The notes under the pieces are model-generated. The model did no database searches, had not been told where the DNA came from, and saw nothing but the letters and a program-made list of their open reading frames with translations. A stretch of 21,602 nucleotides of DNA from Bigelowiella natans CCMP2755 (taxonomy: Eukaryota > Cercozoa > Chlorarachniophyceae): NCBI GenBank assembly GCA_000320545.1, contig ADNK01000495.1, positions 72,501 to 94,102 of the forward strand, in the 5' to 3' direction. Both the position numbers and the translations under genes were made by a program. Each line of letters begins with the position of its first letter. The stretch's first letter is position 1. This document shows, in pieces, positions 11,142-21,188 of the stretch.

Positions 11142-12225
11142 TTCTACCAAGAAACCTTATGCATTGGAATAGGCATCGATCGGCCCAGAGAATGGCTACT
11201 ACATGTTTGCTGACGCTGGCCACCACCTTTTCGGGAAGGTAATATATCAAACGGCAAGCTCTCACGAATCTTTATTGTTAACTACCACCTCCTCGAATCC
11301 CACGGTAGTGACCGAGTCTCTGATATATGTGAGAATAAAACATGTCAAAGAAAAATGAAACTGTATAATACTGGAGCTCCGTGTCGGTGAGAAAGGTAAC
11401 TCAAATGTACCCGAAACGAGTGGCACGTTCGTCTTTTATTCGAGTTTACGAGAGTTGCTAACGAGCACTCCGATGATGCCAGGGCGAGTTTCCCTAACCC
11501 ACGCTGAGAACTAGCCGCAGTGTAATGGAGACTAGCTCCCATTTCCTGATGAAAACACTCTCAACAAGAATTGGATGATTCCAATTTTGCACCCCATGTG
11601 GAGGAGTGTAGGGCAGACCGTAGCGTTGGTTGAGCCGGAAAATACGCAAACGAAGAAGATGCCCGCAGCAAGAGAGGACACAGACAAGCTAGTGTACGCA
11701 GCAAAGGTTGTCATTAAGATTTACCTCAAACCGACGGATAGAATGGAAAACAAAGAGCAACCTTGTGGCAATGGTGAGCGAACGGGAACGGGCTTTCGGG
11801 GAGAATCCAGTTGTCAATTCACGGAGTCCATCCATAAAGATACTACTCTTATGGGCCTTAACAGAAACAAATGCAAATGTGGGGGGCTTATGGCGAGTAT
11901 TGGTTCGGTTTTCGAAGAAAGGAGAGAAAGTATTACAAAGGAGGGCCACACGCGAATGTGCTCGTCGACGGGTTCAGTTCGACGCAGGGTTCTGTCTTCT
12001 TGCCGATCGATGTTCGAATCCCGTGCAAATAAACACGCAACAGTCGTGATTATTGCTCATTCTTACGTTATTATATCAATAAAAAATAGAAACGAAATCT
12101 CGTTCAGGTCTCATCACAAAAATCCGGAAGCAAGAGTATTCAGTTTAGCAGACGAACTTTTCTTAGTCAGATTAAGCATAAGTTTCATCCTACTAAAATC
12201 ACTGTCGAAGCAACATTTACAACAG
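11142..12225. other. Divergent region upstream of NNR, gene start not resolved
   Basis: This stretch lies between the proposed NNR start and the first exon I can support for the next plus-strand gene. A 249-codon frame (+ 11575-12324) runs through it but has no recognisable domain. Its composition looks non-coding until about 12190. A candidate first exon is an ATG at 11659 reading MPAAREDTDKLVYAAK, followed by a GT at 11707. I cannot join it convincingly to the downstream exons. Confidence 0.35.
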
Positions 12226-12463
12226 CTCGATCCTTCTCGGCTTGATTTTGGCGCTAAGCTCTATTGGAATTCTGAGCAGGCCTTGGCGCAACTTGATGGC
12301 ATAAACGAGCACAGATACAGGTGATTTTCACTCTACGACACCTTATTGAAAGCACTGTATGCAGGTGTACGCAATAGCCCACCTCACAAGCACAAGCGCG
12401 GACATCGAAAAGGCCTTCCAGGATTCACAAGCTCAACTCAAAAAGTACCTCAAGAAGGTCTAA
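12226..12463 (+). CDS. C-terminal end of an unrecognised coiled-coil protein (5' exons unresolved)
   Basis: Two exons are supported: 12226-12320 (after acceptor TTTACAACAG) and 12391-12463 (stop TAA), with a 70-base GT-AG intron and matching phase. The product ends LDPSRLDFGAKLYWNSEQAL, then a heptad-like DIEKAFQDSQAQLKKYLKKV, typical of a small coiled-coil subunit. From memory there is a weak, ungapped resemblance to the C-terminus of BORC subunit 7 (a lysosome-positioning complex), too weak to name the gene. An alternative acceptor at 12364 keeps more sequence in the last exon but breaks the phase. The stop lies 92 bases upstream of the POLE3-like start on the same strand. Confidence 0.5.
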
Positions 12464-12555
12464 TGCTTTGTTGAAATCGCATTTTGACCTCAATACGTTG
12501 AATGTTGAAGCTTATCAATCTCTGCATGCTTTGGTTGAATAGAAGCTAATAAAAA

Positions 12556-13086
12556 ATGAGTGAAGAAGCTCCTGCTGCTGATTCTGCTTCTGCTACTCCA
12601 ACTGCCACTCCTGTTGCCGCTCCTGCTGCCGCTCCTCCTGCTGCTGCTGCTCCAAAGTCGTCAGAGGAATTTCTTAAAGACAACCTTGAGATGCCAATCG
12701 CGACTGTTAATAGAATAATCAAGAATGCTTTACCGACCAACACTCAGGTAGAAAAACAAGTGTGCAAAATAGCTTGCTGCATTAAAATAATCCTTTGCTG
12801 GTAGGTTGCAAGGGATGTGAAGAGTTTGTTTTCAAAAGCTGCAGGAATCTTCATCATATATCTCTCGACGCACGCGAACGAAATATGCCAAGAAAGAAAA
12901 AAGAGCACCATTTCCGCACAGGATGTGCTTGCAGCAGTGCGTGAGATAGAGATGGAAGACTTCCTTCCCTCGTTAGAAAAGTATCTTGAAGATTATAGAC
13001 AGAGCAATGCCACGAAGAAACGTGCAAAGGCTGCGAAAGCTTCTCCAAGCCCTCCACCAGCAAATAAGAAACAGAAGACTGGTTAA
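12556..13086 (+). CDS. POLE3: Histone-fold protein, DNA polymerase epsilon subunit 3 / CHRAC type
   Basis: POLE3 (Dpb4, CHRAC17) pairs with a second histone-fold protein as part of DNA polymerase epsilon and of ISWI-type chromatin remodelling complexes. Exons are 12556-12747 and 12805-13086 with a 57-base intron (GTAGAA...GGTAG), phase 0, giving 157 residues; human POLE3 has 147. Residues 1-36 are an Ala/Pro-rich leader. The histone fold follows: LEMPIATVNRIIKNALP (alpha1), then VARDVKSLFSKAAGIFIIYL (alpha2), ANEICQERKKSTISAQDVLAAVREIEM... around alpha3, and FLPSLEKYLEDYR at its end. The acidic tail of animal POLE3 is replaced by a basic one (KKRAKAAKA, NKKQKTG) that could act as a nuclear localisation signal. 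NF-YB is the main alternative but the signature fits POLE3 better. The ATG at 12556 is the first in frame and follows an AT-rich leader. Confidence 0.88.
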
Positions 13087-13817
13087 CCTTCCGCGCTCTT
13101 CTCATTATTTCAACAAAATATGTCCTAATTGTATCGATTCCGAAGTAGTAGTGCAAGCTAGCACTGAGTAATGTAGCAGACTTCAAAACGTAAGCTGCGA
13201 AACAATTGGCACCATCTCTCCATCAGCTTGAATTAGTTTTCAAGCAAAATGATTATTTAGTGTTGCTCTACAATTGAAGAGCTGTAAAATTCACACCTCT
13301 ACACTCACCACTACTTTCGCATGCAGTTCACGTCCACGTATGTTATCAAAGATTAATAGGTATTTGTTTATCGATAGAAATAGAACACTCACACACAATC
13401 TGCTACATCTACACACTCTAATTGTAGAAAAACCATAACGCGACACGCGATTCGATGCGAATAACAAAGATAAGCAATGACCACGGCAAGCTTTGAAAGA
13501 TGCGCACTAGATATGTACACACATATTCTCTTTCACATGTGCATGTGGCTAGTATTTGCTGCACATATCTAGATATCTTGTAGATTCGTATATATTCGGC
13601 TGACATATTGCTACATAAGCTTCAATGCTTGGCATTTGCATGTGTCGAGTTAATGACTTGCAGCGTCAAGTCCATACAAGTAAGAAGCTTTTTTTAGACT
13701 TTTGCGTTGTTGAAGGCTGGCACAGCCAATTCATAAGCCAGAAAATGAAAGAAATGAAATTGTGAAAAACTATCCATGGAACTTAGTGCTATAAGGCGCA
13801 TGACCTATTGTTTACTT
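13087..13817. other. Convergent spacer between POLE3 and the acylated-protein gene
   Basis: AT-rich with no family-like open frame on either strand; only short random frames. It holds short inverted repeats (for example AGTGC/GCACT near 13150) but no long microsatellite. It probably contains both 3' untranslated regions. Confidence 0.5.
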
Positions 13818-15097
13818 TTAGACGACTTCCTCCTCAATATCATTCAATAAATTATTGAGCATTTCCTAATTTCATCCGATAAAAATGCAAAAGAAATTTC
13901 GTTGGTTGGCAACTATGTATGGATTTTGTAAGCTACTACCTTCGATTCGACAGTAACTGGTAGTGAGCCTTGATTGCTTGCCTATGTGATTACGATTTGA
14001 TGAATGAAATGACAAATATGTGATCCCTGAGGAAGCATGAAACTCATATCAAATCAAAAGTGCCTATGAGAAATTTGAATCATACCTCTTGGAGTAGGTG
14101 GGACACATTTACGGCACTAAAGCTCGTATCTCTATTAGTCTTTGAACAAATCCATAATGTTACAAGAGAATTCCATATTTATGAGGACTGAAAATTGTCA
14201 AAGTGATATGATTAATACCGGGAAAATCTTTTGGTCTCCCGAATTTCTTGGGCTATTCACGTCTGGATCAAGATCTTTTAGCATATCCGTAATCGATCCC
14301 ATACTATGCATGCTTCCCTATAGTTTTATTAATCAGATAAGGTATGACCACAACTACTTCGAATAGAGAACCGTACCTTGTGCTGGGTTGATATTGCGCC
14401 TTCCTTGTTTGTAGCTCCAAATTTCACCGTGTTCTTGTGAACGAGCTCAGAATCCTTTATTATTTTGTTTCTTTCGACGGTTGTCGGCAAGGAGCCACGA
14501 TGAGCAGTAAGATACTTCGGTGCTGTAGGGGTTTCCTGTCAGAATATCCAATACATTTTGTAAGAGGGCGGTACTTAAACAGATGTCTAAGCCTTCGCTT
14601 CACCTTCGCCGGCCCTAGTGCCGCGACTTTTGGTTCTGCTCCTTTCGATTCATCTAATTTCTGACAGCAAATAAAAGGATCATACATTGAATATTAATAT
14701 ATGTCAAATATGCACGTATATATTGAGCATTTATTGTGATAATACGTACGTAATACGCACACAAACACACACATAATTTTTGTCTGTATCTAGTGAACTA
14801 TCGTTAATAAGTACGTGATGAACCCATACTTATCTTGTATCAGAGTTTACTAGATAGCGATGAAAAATAGTTGTGCATGTGCGTATGTATCTTTCTTAAT
14901 GATATGTAAACATGCACAGACATAAGAACTTCTGAATATGAGATGCATTTTCAAAAATTTAAATATTTATCCTCCTTTCTACGGTGTATGTTTACAACGC
15001 TATGTGTTTTCAGTACCTCCTCCGCATCTTCTCCTAGAGGAGGCGCGGGCGGCACACCGCCGTTTCTCAGCCGATCACATCCTTGACAAGCTCCCAT
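13818..15097 (-). CDS. Small protein with N-terminal myristoylation/palmitoylation signature
   Basis: Six exons, all joined in phase 0: 15097-15017, 14660-14604, 14535-14377, 14317-14219, 13981-13940 and 13865-13818 (stop TAA), giving 161 residues. It begins MGACQGCDRLRNGG. Gly2 with small residues fits the N-myristoylation rule, and Cys4 and Cys7 are natural palmitoylation sites, so membrane anchoring is the likely role. The rest is hydrophilic and probably disordered: PPAPPLGEDAEE, KNTVKFGATNKEGAISTQHK, SITDMLKDLDPDVNSPRNSG, and an acidic end EMLNNLLNDIEEEVV. A motif occurs twice, GSLPTTVERNK in exon 3 and GSLPVTVESK in exon 5. I recognise no enzyme or domain. The ATG is preceded by CACC. 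The 237-base intron between exons 4 and 5 could hide a further exon. Confidence 0.7.
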
Positions 15098-15256
15098 GGT
15101 GGAGGTGTTCCGTGGTACCTAAAAAAATACTTAGCTGTAAGGTTGTTTCTTAAGCCGAAGCATGATGTGATCGTGAATGCAATTTATTCCACATTGTGAT
15201 GAATGTAAATATGAATACGATATGTTTAAGTAATCCTGAAAGGAGGGTGTGAGTGC

Positions 15257-15300
<44 letters not shown>

Positions 15301-15304
15301 GTGT
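15257..15304. repeat. GT/GC dinucleotide repeat
   Basis: A GT run with a few GC interruptions lies between the start of the acylated-protein gene and the tentative plus-strand frame. It is potential Z-DNA-forming sequence in a divergent promoter position. Confidence 0.85.
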
Positions 15305-15324
15305 TTGTGTTGTGATCCTGTAGC

Positions 15325-15645
15325 ATGTTCGAGTACACTTATCCAATCACGAGTATATGGGGAATTCAGTGTACCAAAATCAATACTGTAGAAGGATCGT
15401 ATTCACAGTCAAATTACGAACACTGTCAAGAGCTTGTTACTTTCTAGATCGCAGCAGCAATCTTCACCATCGCTGGTATCGCTGGTGTTGCAACATCTAA
15501 CCAATCCAGAGCAGATTATATCTTCGGATGTTCCCTCCTCACAAATTGTTGCGTTTCTTCTGTCGCTATGATTAAACGTACTGCATTATTTGGACAACCG
15601 AACACAACTACCGGTTATCCGTTACTGTTCCCATTCACCTCGTAA
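15325..15645 (+). CDS. Uncertain membrane-like open region, split by a TAG
   Basis: One frame reads from ATG 15325 for 40 codons, meets TAG at 15445-15447, and continues in the same frame for 65 codons to TAA at 15643. The second part starts IAAAIFTIAGIAGVAT, a plausible transmembrane helix, and ends TGYPLLFPFTS. The first part contains WGIQCTKINTVEG and a second Cys in YEHCQEL, as in an extracellular loop. The TAG is the last base triplet of TTACTTTCTAG, a good acceptor, so the downstream part may be a terminal exon whose donor lies in or before the upstream part. A pseudogene is the alternative. I do not recognise a family. Confidence 0.3.
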
Positions 15646-16341
15646 TATGATGTCGTAGGCACGGAATGATGGTGTATTTCTGTATATCTATCACAGTGAA
15701 GGATGATGCGGTGCATCCAAAGGAAGGACATGTTCTGCAATGCTACGAGTAGATCTACATGTGTGTCACAAGTACGATTGTTAGAGTGCGAAAGGTTGAG
15801 GAAAAGATTTGCCTATTCATGCCTCTATCACTTCATTCATTCCAAATTTCCTAGCGCCCGAAATTTGCATGGGCCACTGCCCTGCACCGTGGATTGGCGC
15901 TCGCTGATGTCCACACTGACCAAGGACACAACGCATCCATTGCGCATGTGCTGCCGTGCGATTGGAAGCGTTGTGCGTCGGTTGCACATCATAATGCTGT
16001 GATTCGAACGAACAGCAGCATGCAAAGTGAATGACAAGCAAGCGCACATCGGAAACGAAGCAGCTAGAACGTGCTGTGTTCACAGTCGACATCCCTGCAT
16101 GTAGCGCGTACCACTACGCGGGCACAAGTCACGTGCGACAACAAAGGGGTTGTCGCGGATATAGAATATAGATAACGTAGATATTAATACAGCATAGGCA
16201 CGTGGGTTCCGGCGGGACTCATGGCAGCACACCGGAAGTGTGCTGCCCCACGTGCGGCGGCATTCGCGAAAGCTTCGCGAATGATTACGCAGTGCACGAT
16301 TTAATAAAAATATAATCTTTAATAAAAATAAACACAACTCT
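15646..16341. other. Spacer with several perfect hairpins
   Basis: No supported gene. The sequence is richer in GC and CG words than its surroundings and contains at least five stem-loops: 15927-15934 with 15968-15975 (CACAACGC/GCGTTGTG); 16105-16110 with 16115-16120; 16135-16142 with 16149-16156 (GCGACAAC/GTTGTCGC); a nested pair at 16198-16255; and 16261-16270 with 16274-16283 (CATTCGCGAA/TTCGCGAATG). The direct repeat TTTAATAAAAATA occurs twice near 16300-16330. Confidence 0.7.
16198..16255. other. Nested stem-loop with possible pseudoknot
   Basis: The outer stem GCACGTGGG (16198-16206) pairs perfectly with CCCACGTGC (16247-16255). Directly inside, GCAGCACAC (16224-16232) pairs with GTGTGCTGC (16238-16246) around a CGGAA loop. 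TTCCGG at 16207-16212 is complementary to CCGGAA at 16232-16237, allowing a pseudoknot. The element is seen directly; its function is unknown. Confidence 0.75.
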
Positions 16342-18929
16342 TCAAAAGGAAGCAAACGTGCCTTTCCCCCCCCCTGCCTACTTGTGCACGTAGCGCCTCG
16401 GCCTGTGAACACCTTACGCGCAACAACCTTTGGCTTCCACACACGGGAAACGATTTGACTAACAATGTCACAGCAGCTAGAAGAAGAGAATCAAAGCTCA
16501 TACCGGACGTGAATGAAAGTTAATGTCTGGGATGTCAGGAACAAAATTGTCTTGGTATTCGTGATAGGAACACCTCCACAGGCACCGCCGGGACCAGCAC
16601 CCGGGATTAAGAAAGCAGATGCAGCAGCAGAGGAAGACAGCACACTCAGCGAAGTAACCAATACTCTGCACGTGCATGATTTTCATTTTAAGGTATCAGT
16701 GTTAAAAACCTGTGCTGTTAACTGGGTAAGGAAACTTGCTGTGAATCAGCGTTGCTTCGAAGTGAGGAATTGGGGCATCTAGAGGGCGCTCCGCATGCTA
16801 TGGGGGGGAACGAATCTCATTTATAGTTACAATATTATTTTAATGGTAAATCCATTGCGGATATTGATATCAAACCAACGTTGTCAGGGTATGAGGATAT
16901 TACCGGGAAAAGATTCTCCAGAGTCTCTGTGAAATTTGTTTGCGCCATCTCTTTTCGAAGTTCCCTGAACCTCAATGCCTCCGCCCCCCCTGGATTTCTC
17001 AGCATAGCAATCGTTTCACCAGGGCCACCCCCCACATGTGAGGAGGCATCACGGAGCTTTTCAAGTGGATCTGGTGCCTTGCCTGTGGCTATATGTGGTT
17101 TCTGAGAATACATGTTAACATATATATGAAATTTTTTGGACCTAATGAATAGTGATGTGGAAGGAGGGAATGACGATATGCTAGATATGTGACCAGAACA
17201 TGATTTTTTTCACTAGTAGTCCCTTTTTTCCACCTCCCACATGTTAACGAGAAGGATTAGCTTGAATAGATTACGTATCAAGAATATCAAGGTCTTTTTT
17301 GGTGTAGGGGCCTTCTGTGAATTGGGTGTTGACACTAGATGCAATATTTTTGCCCTCCCCAATGATACGGGTCTCATCATCTTCATCGACATCTTCACTT
17401 CTTTCTCCGAAAGCCTTGATAAAACTCTGCGACATACAAAAATATAGCCCGGGAAGTGAGAATAAGATTACTTGCCTATTTTGATCATAAAGATTGCAAA
17501 GATATCCCCTTTTTTGCTACCCACCACTACCTCTGAGTAGCCTTTCTTTTTCAAAGACTTAGTAAGCTCTTCTGCAGACCTGGAAAGATGCAGAAGAGAA
17601 AAGTTATATTCTTGCTATTTTTTTAACAAGTCGTACAGCAGGTTCTCCCTTCTCCACACAAATATTACATGTACTCTTGCCGGGTATCCATCCCCTGATT
17701 GTGGCCCGCTTCGGCCTGCATTGCAAGTCGCATTTGAGAGTGTCTTAGCGCCTTGAAGCGCGGCGGACCAGCAAGATCTTCGGATGATTCGCGGTGACGA
17801 TATGCTAAGGGATTCTTTTCCATTGTTGATATTAATCCTGGGTCTACTCTTCCTCTTCCTTGCATTGAGCCATATCTACCCCTCTGAGCCTCGTCGAACT
17901 GCATCGAATTTGCTCTGGAGGTGAAACAGATTGGCAGGTCACTTACAATTTAGCGAAATGAGTATTATTACAAAAGCTCAGCACCTCCACTGACTTTCCT
18001 ATCAGTCTCCCATTATAATTTATGTCAAAAGGTTGCGGATGATATCGTAACTCGCCTTCACGAGAAATGGGTGCTACATTTTGCTATAAAAAGAATGAAA
18101 AACTATCGTCTCTGTCAAATGGAGAAACCTTGAGGGAGGTCTTTCATTTGGATTTGGATGTTGTCTCGAAAGCATACTGGACTTGTGTGACCTAGGCAAA
18201 GATAAGTTACTCTTGAATTCATATACTGTGGCTTATTCCTAAATTTCTTTCTCTCATGTATCAGAACAAATCTTACCGTATTGGAACGACACCTCGTGCC
18301 CTTTCCCTTTCGCGGAATCGATATTCGTGCATAGGATTTTCCTCATGGAAGGAAAATTTAGGTCGCTCCTCCTGAAATCCGTTCCAACTGGCTCCTGTAT
18401 TCAGAATACGTGTCAAAATTTCTTGCTGGCAATATGTGCTCGTCATTTGAGGGTGCGGTTCATAAAAAACGACTTTCAAAATCTAAGGTGCTTGATTCAC
18501 CTCGGCCATCGTTTACTCTTTCATCAAATAAAGGTGTCTCTGGATATGATGAGAGTGGCCCCAAACCCATAGGATCCAGTTGATTTGAATCTGAAAAGTC
18601 GTTCAGATCTTGCAGGTAACTCTGCTGGGAATAACCTGTGATACATGACGAGTACAAATTCAATTTTTCAACCACGTTTCTGGGAGAAAGCGAAAGGGAA
18701 GTAACCAGTGTCGTGAAAACCAAGCTCGAGAAAGTTATCTGGAAGAGTTTCTGGGTCATTGTAGACCACCTGGACCTTAGGGTTTGTAGACAGTAGACGT
18801 CAAGAGAAGGCAATGTAGATGAGAAAGAGAATATCTTACCCCGACCACAGGTGGTGGTATCCTTGCAAATAGAAACAAGATCCCGATGAACAAAAAATTC
18901 ATCTCTGTCCCGCAAAGAGGCGTGTGCAT
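16342..18929 (-). CDS. Unrecognised multi-exon protein with hydrophobic N-terminal leader
   Basis: Exons read on the minus strand: 18929-18840, 18775-18673, 18635-18474, 18421-18277, 18191-18129 (3' end uncertain), 18083-17995, 17914-17669, 17579-17472, 17424-17275, 17101-16904, 16797-16710, 16573-16504 and 16402-16342. The first exon encodes a leader with core MNFLFIGILFLFARIPPPVV, followed by splice donor GTAAGAT; an in-frame stop just upstream supports this start. A leader of this kind suggests secretory-pathway targeting or a signal anchor. Later parts are polar: VYNDPETLPDNFLELGFHD, RFRERERARGVVPI, FGERSEDVDEDDETRIIGEG, KAPDPLEKLRDASSHVGGGP, RFRELRKEMAQTNFTETLEN. I recognise no domain. 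Two joins fail on phase (18129 to 18083; 17275 to 17101), so small exons are missing or ends misplaced. The last two exons are open in two frames, ending either KGTFASF (stop 16342) or RRYVHK (stop 16378). Expected length is about 500-530 residues. Confidence 0.6.
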
Positions 18930-19361
18930 TCGTCTGTTATCAAGCTAGCTCATCTTCGGACTTTCCCCCCCCCTGTTGCCGCGACCAGAAATTTAAAAAA
19001 TTTAAAAATAAAAGCTGGAATTTTGCGGTGAGACAGGAATCTTTTTGCAGTGCGACATGAATTATAAGTGCTAATTGCGAAAACACACCCTATTGATAAC
19101 CTGCGACAACAATCTTTTCGAAAGTCCGGTTCCGACGAATGTACCACGAAACTCTTTGGAGATCTGATCTCATCCGTGGTCATTCCGAAACGGCCTAATT
19201 TTCGAATAACGACTTGCAAATTGTTTGTTTAGAGAGGAAGATAACCTGCATTTTATGGCCTTTCGTAAGTGTTTTTGTGGCAGTTAATGCCTGATTTGTT
19301 GTTGAGAACAACCACCTGCTACAATCTGTGCATCATCGTTTGTTTTGCCAAATCATCATCA
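18930..19361. promoter_or_regulatory. Divergent promoter region shared with ETFDH
   Basis: The 432 bases between two divergently transcribed first exons must hold the promoters of both the hydrophobic-leader gene and ETFDH. A run near 18990-19015 repeats AAATTTAAAAA twice. No clear TATA box or initiator can be assigned by eye. A minus-strand frame here (19219-18950) is in a different frame from the downstream gene and is not called. Confidence 0.4.
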
Positions 19362-21141
19362 ATGTTGCGCGCAAGCGGGAAGAGGATTGCAGCGGGCCCA
19401 GGCCTGCTCGCCAGCCGCTGGTGCCATCTGTTGAGAAGGAGGGCTCCTCTTAATATGGCTCTTCGTGGTTTCTGCGATAATGCAGACTCAGAGCCGGATC
19501 CGAGGGAGGAGCCACGTGAGTCGATGGAATACGATGTTGTAATCGTAGGCGGAGGGCCAGCAGGTTCATTCTTTTGATTATGTTCGCCAGGATGTTGTAC
19601 CGCTAAGCCATATTGTATAATTAAAAGCTGAAACACAAAGTATACAGCATCGTTCCGAAACAGGCGGCTTAAACAACGATCGAGACTCTGAAAATCGCTA
19701 ATATTTGTCAGGGTTAGCGGCTGCCATTCAAATAGCAGGAAGCAAGCTGGCAATGAACGACGGGATCAGTGTGTGTGTAGTAGAGAAGGGGGCTGAAATC
19801 GGTCAGGCGAAAGCTAATTAATCGAAGTCTAGAGACAGACATTCACTACCTTCTCATTCTCTCAGGAGCCCATATCCTCTCTGGGAATGTGTTCGACCCG
19901 AAAGCCTTAAACGAGCTTATTCCAGACTGGAAAGAAAAGGATGCTCCTCTTGAAACAGCTGTGACCAAAGATAAATTTCTGTTTCTCACCGAGAAGGTTT
20001 GTCTTTATCTCTGCAGTTATATTCTTCGATGTATCAGCTCCTTAATCAAACCCACGTGTTCCCGTCCTCAGATGGCCTTACCCTGCCCAGTTCCACCCAC
20101 ATTGAACAACCACGGCAACTATATCATTAGTCTGGGAAATCTCACTCAGTGGCTTGCCCAACAAGCAGAAGAGCTTGGGGTCAGCAAAGACTATTTCTTC
20201 TTTCCACACCATCATTAAAATAGAGATGATTAACTTTCTATTGGGTGTCCTACACCATTTAACCACTCGCCGCTACAAACTGTGCAGGTGGAGATTTATC
20301 CTGGCTTTGCGGCTAGTGAGCTGCTATTCGATGAGAATGACGCTGTAATAACCGACATTTGTAGAAACCCACAAATACGTTAAAATGAAATGGACATGTG
20401 GATATTTGAATTCACCTTCATCTCTCTGAATGTGCTCCAATATCCTACTTCTCTCTTGAAACGTTATAATATCGTAGGTTGTAGGCGTTGCTACAAAGGA
20501 TGCTGGAATAGGGGCAGCCGGTGAAGGAAAACCACCCTTCCCAAGAGGTAGTTGCCCCCCCGCTGTTGACCTATTTGGGTGAGGGATGAAAAGGGGAAGG
20601 GTGCTGGGGGGGTAAGAAATAGTGGCAAATAGTATCAAAAACTAGAATTTGAAGGGTTTCAATTATGTACGCAAAAGGGGGGGGGGGGGGGGGGTTCCTG
20701 CACATTATTACACCTCCTATGATCCCTTAGGCATCGAACTTCGTGCTAAGCAAACCCTGTTAGCTGAGGGTGCAAGAGGGAGCCTAAGCGAAGAGGCTAT
20801 CGAGAAATATGATCTCCGCAAAGGAAAGGACCCTCAGACGTAAGAATGATTACGCGATAACAGCGAGCACACATAGTAGTATACATGCGTACGGACTTCA
20901 TATTCTCTATTCTCTCAGATAGATACCACTGCATCGTCGAAGAAAGCGAACACCACCATCACCATCATCTTCTTCTTCCTCTTCTCTATCGTCATGATCA
21001 TCATGGTGCAACCTATCTCACAGATACGGCTTGGGAGTGAAAGAGGTCTGGGAGATTGATGAAAAAGTCGCAGAGCCAGGCCTTACTATGCATACTGTGG
21101 GATGGCCAACGAGCAAGGATACATATGCAGGGTGCTCTCTT

Positions 21142-21188
<47 letters not shown>

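Noticed and set aside
11990-12040. tRNA B-box-like sequence (GTTCGAATCC at about 12012)
   Set aside because: The flanking bases do not form a T-arm and no acceptor or anticodon stem can be drawn.
11575-12324. 249-codon plus-strand frame
   Set aside because: Only the last 30 or so residues look like protein; the rest has no domain or family resemblance, so I kept only the 3' exons.
15445-15447. TAG as a reassigned sense codon
   Set aside because: None of the roughly 70 exons called in this window contains an in-frame TAG, so reassignment is not supported.
15703-16092. Overlapping 90-100-codon frames on both strands
   Set aside because: They run through the hairpin-rich spacer, are mutual shadows and show no domain or splice context.
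16513-16782. Plus-strand frame with a Pro/Ala-rich and acidic stretch (PPQAPPGPAPG)
   Set aside because: It is antisense to minus-strand exons 16797-16710 and 16573-16504, which show matching splice sites; I kept the minus reading, though RNA data could overturn this.
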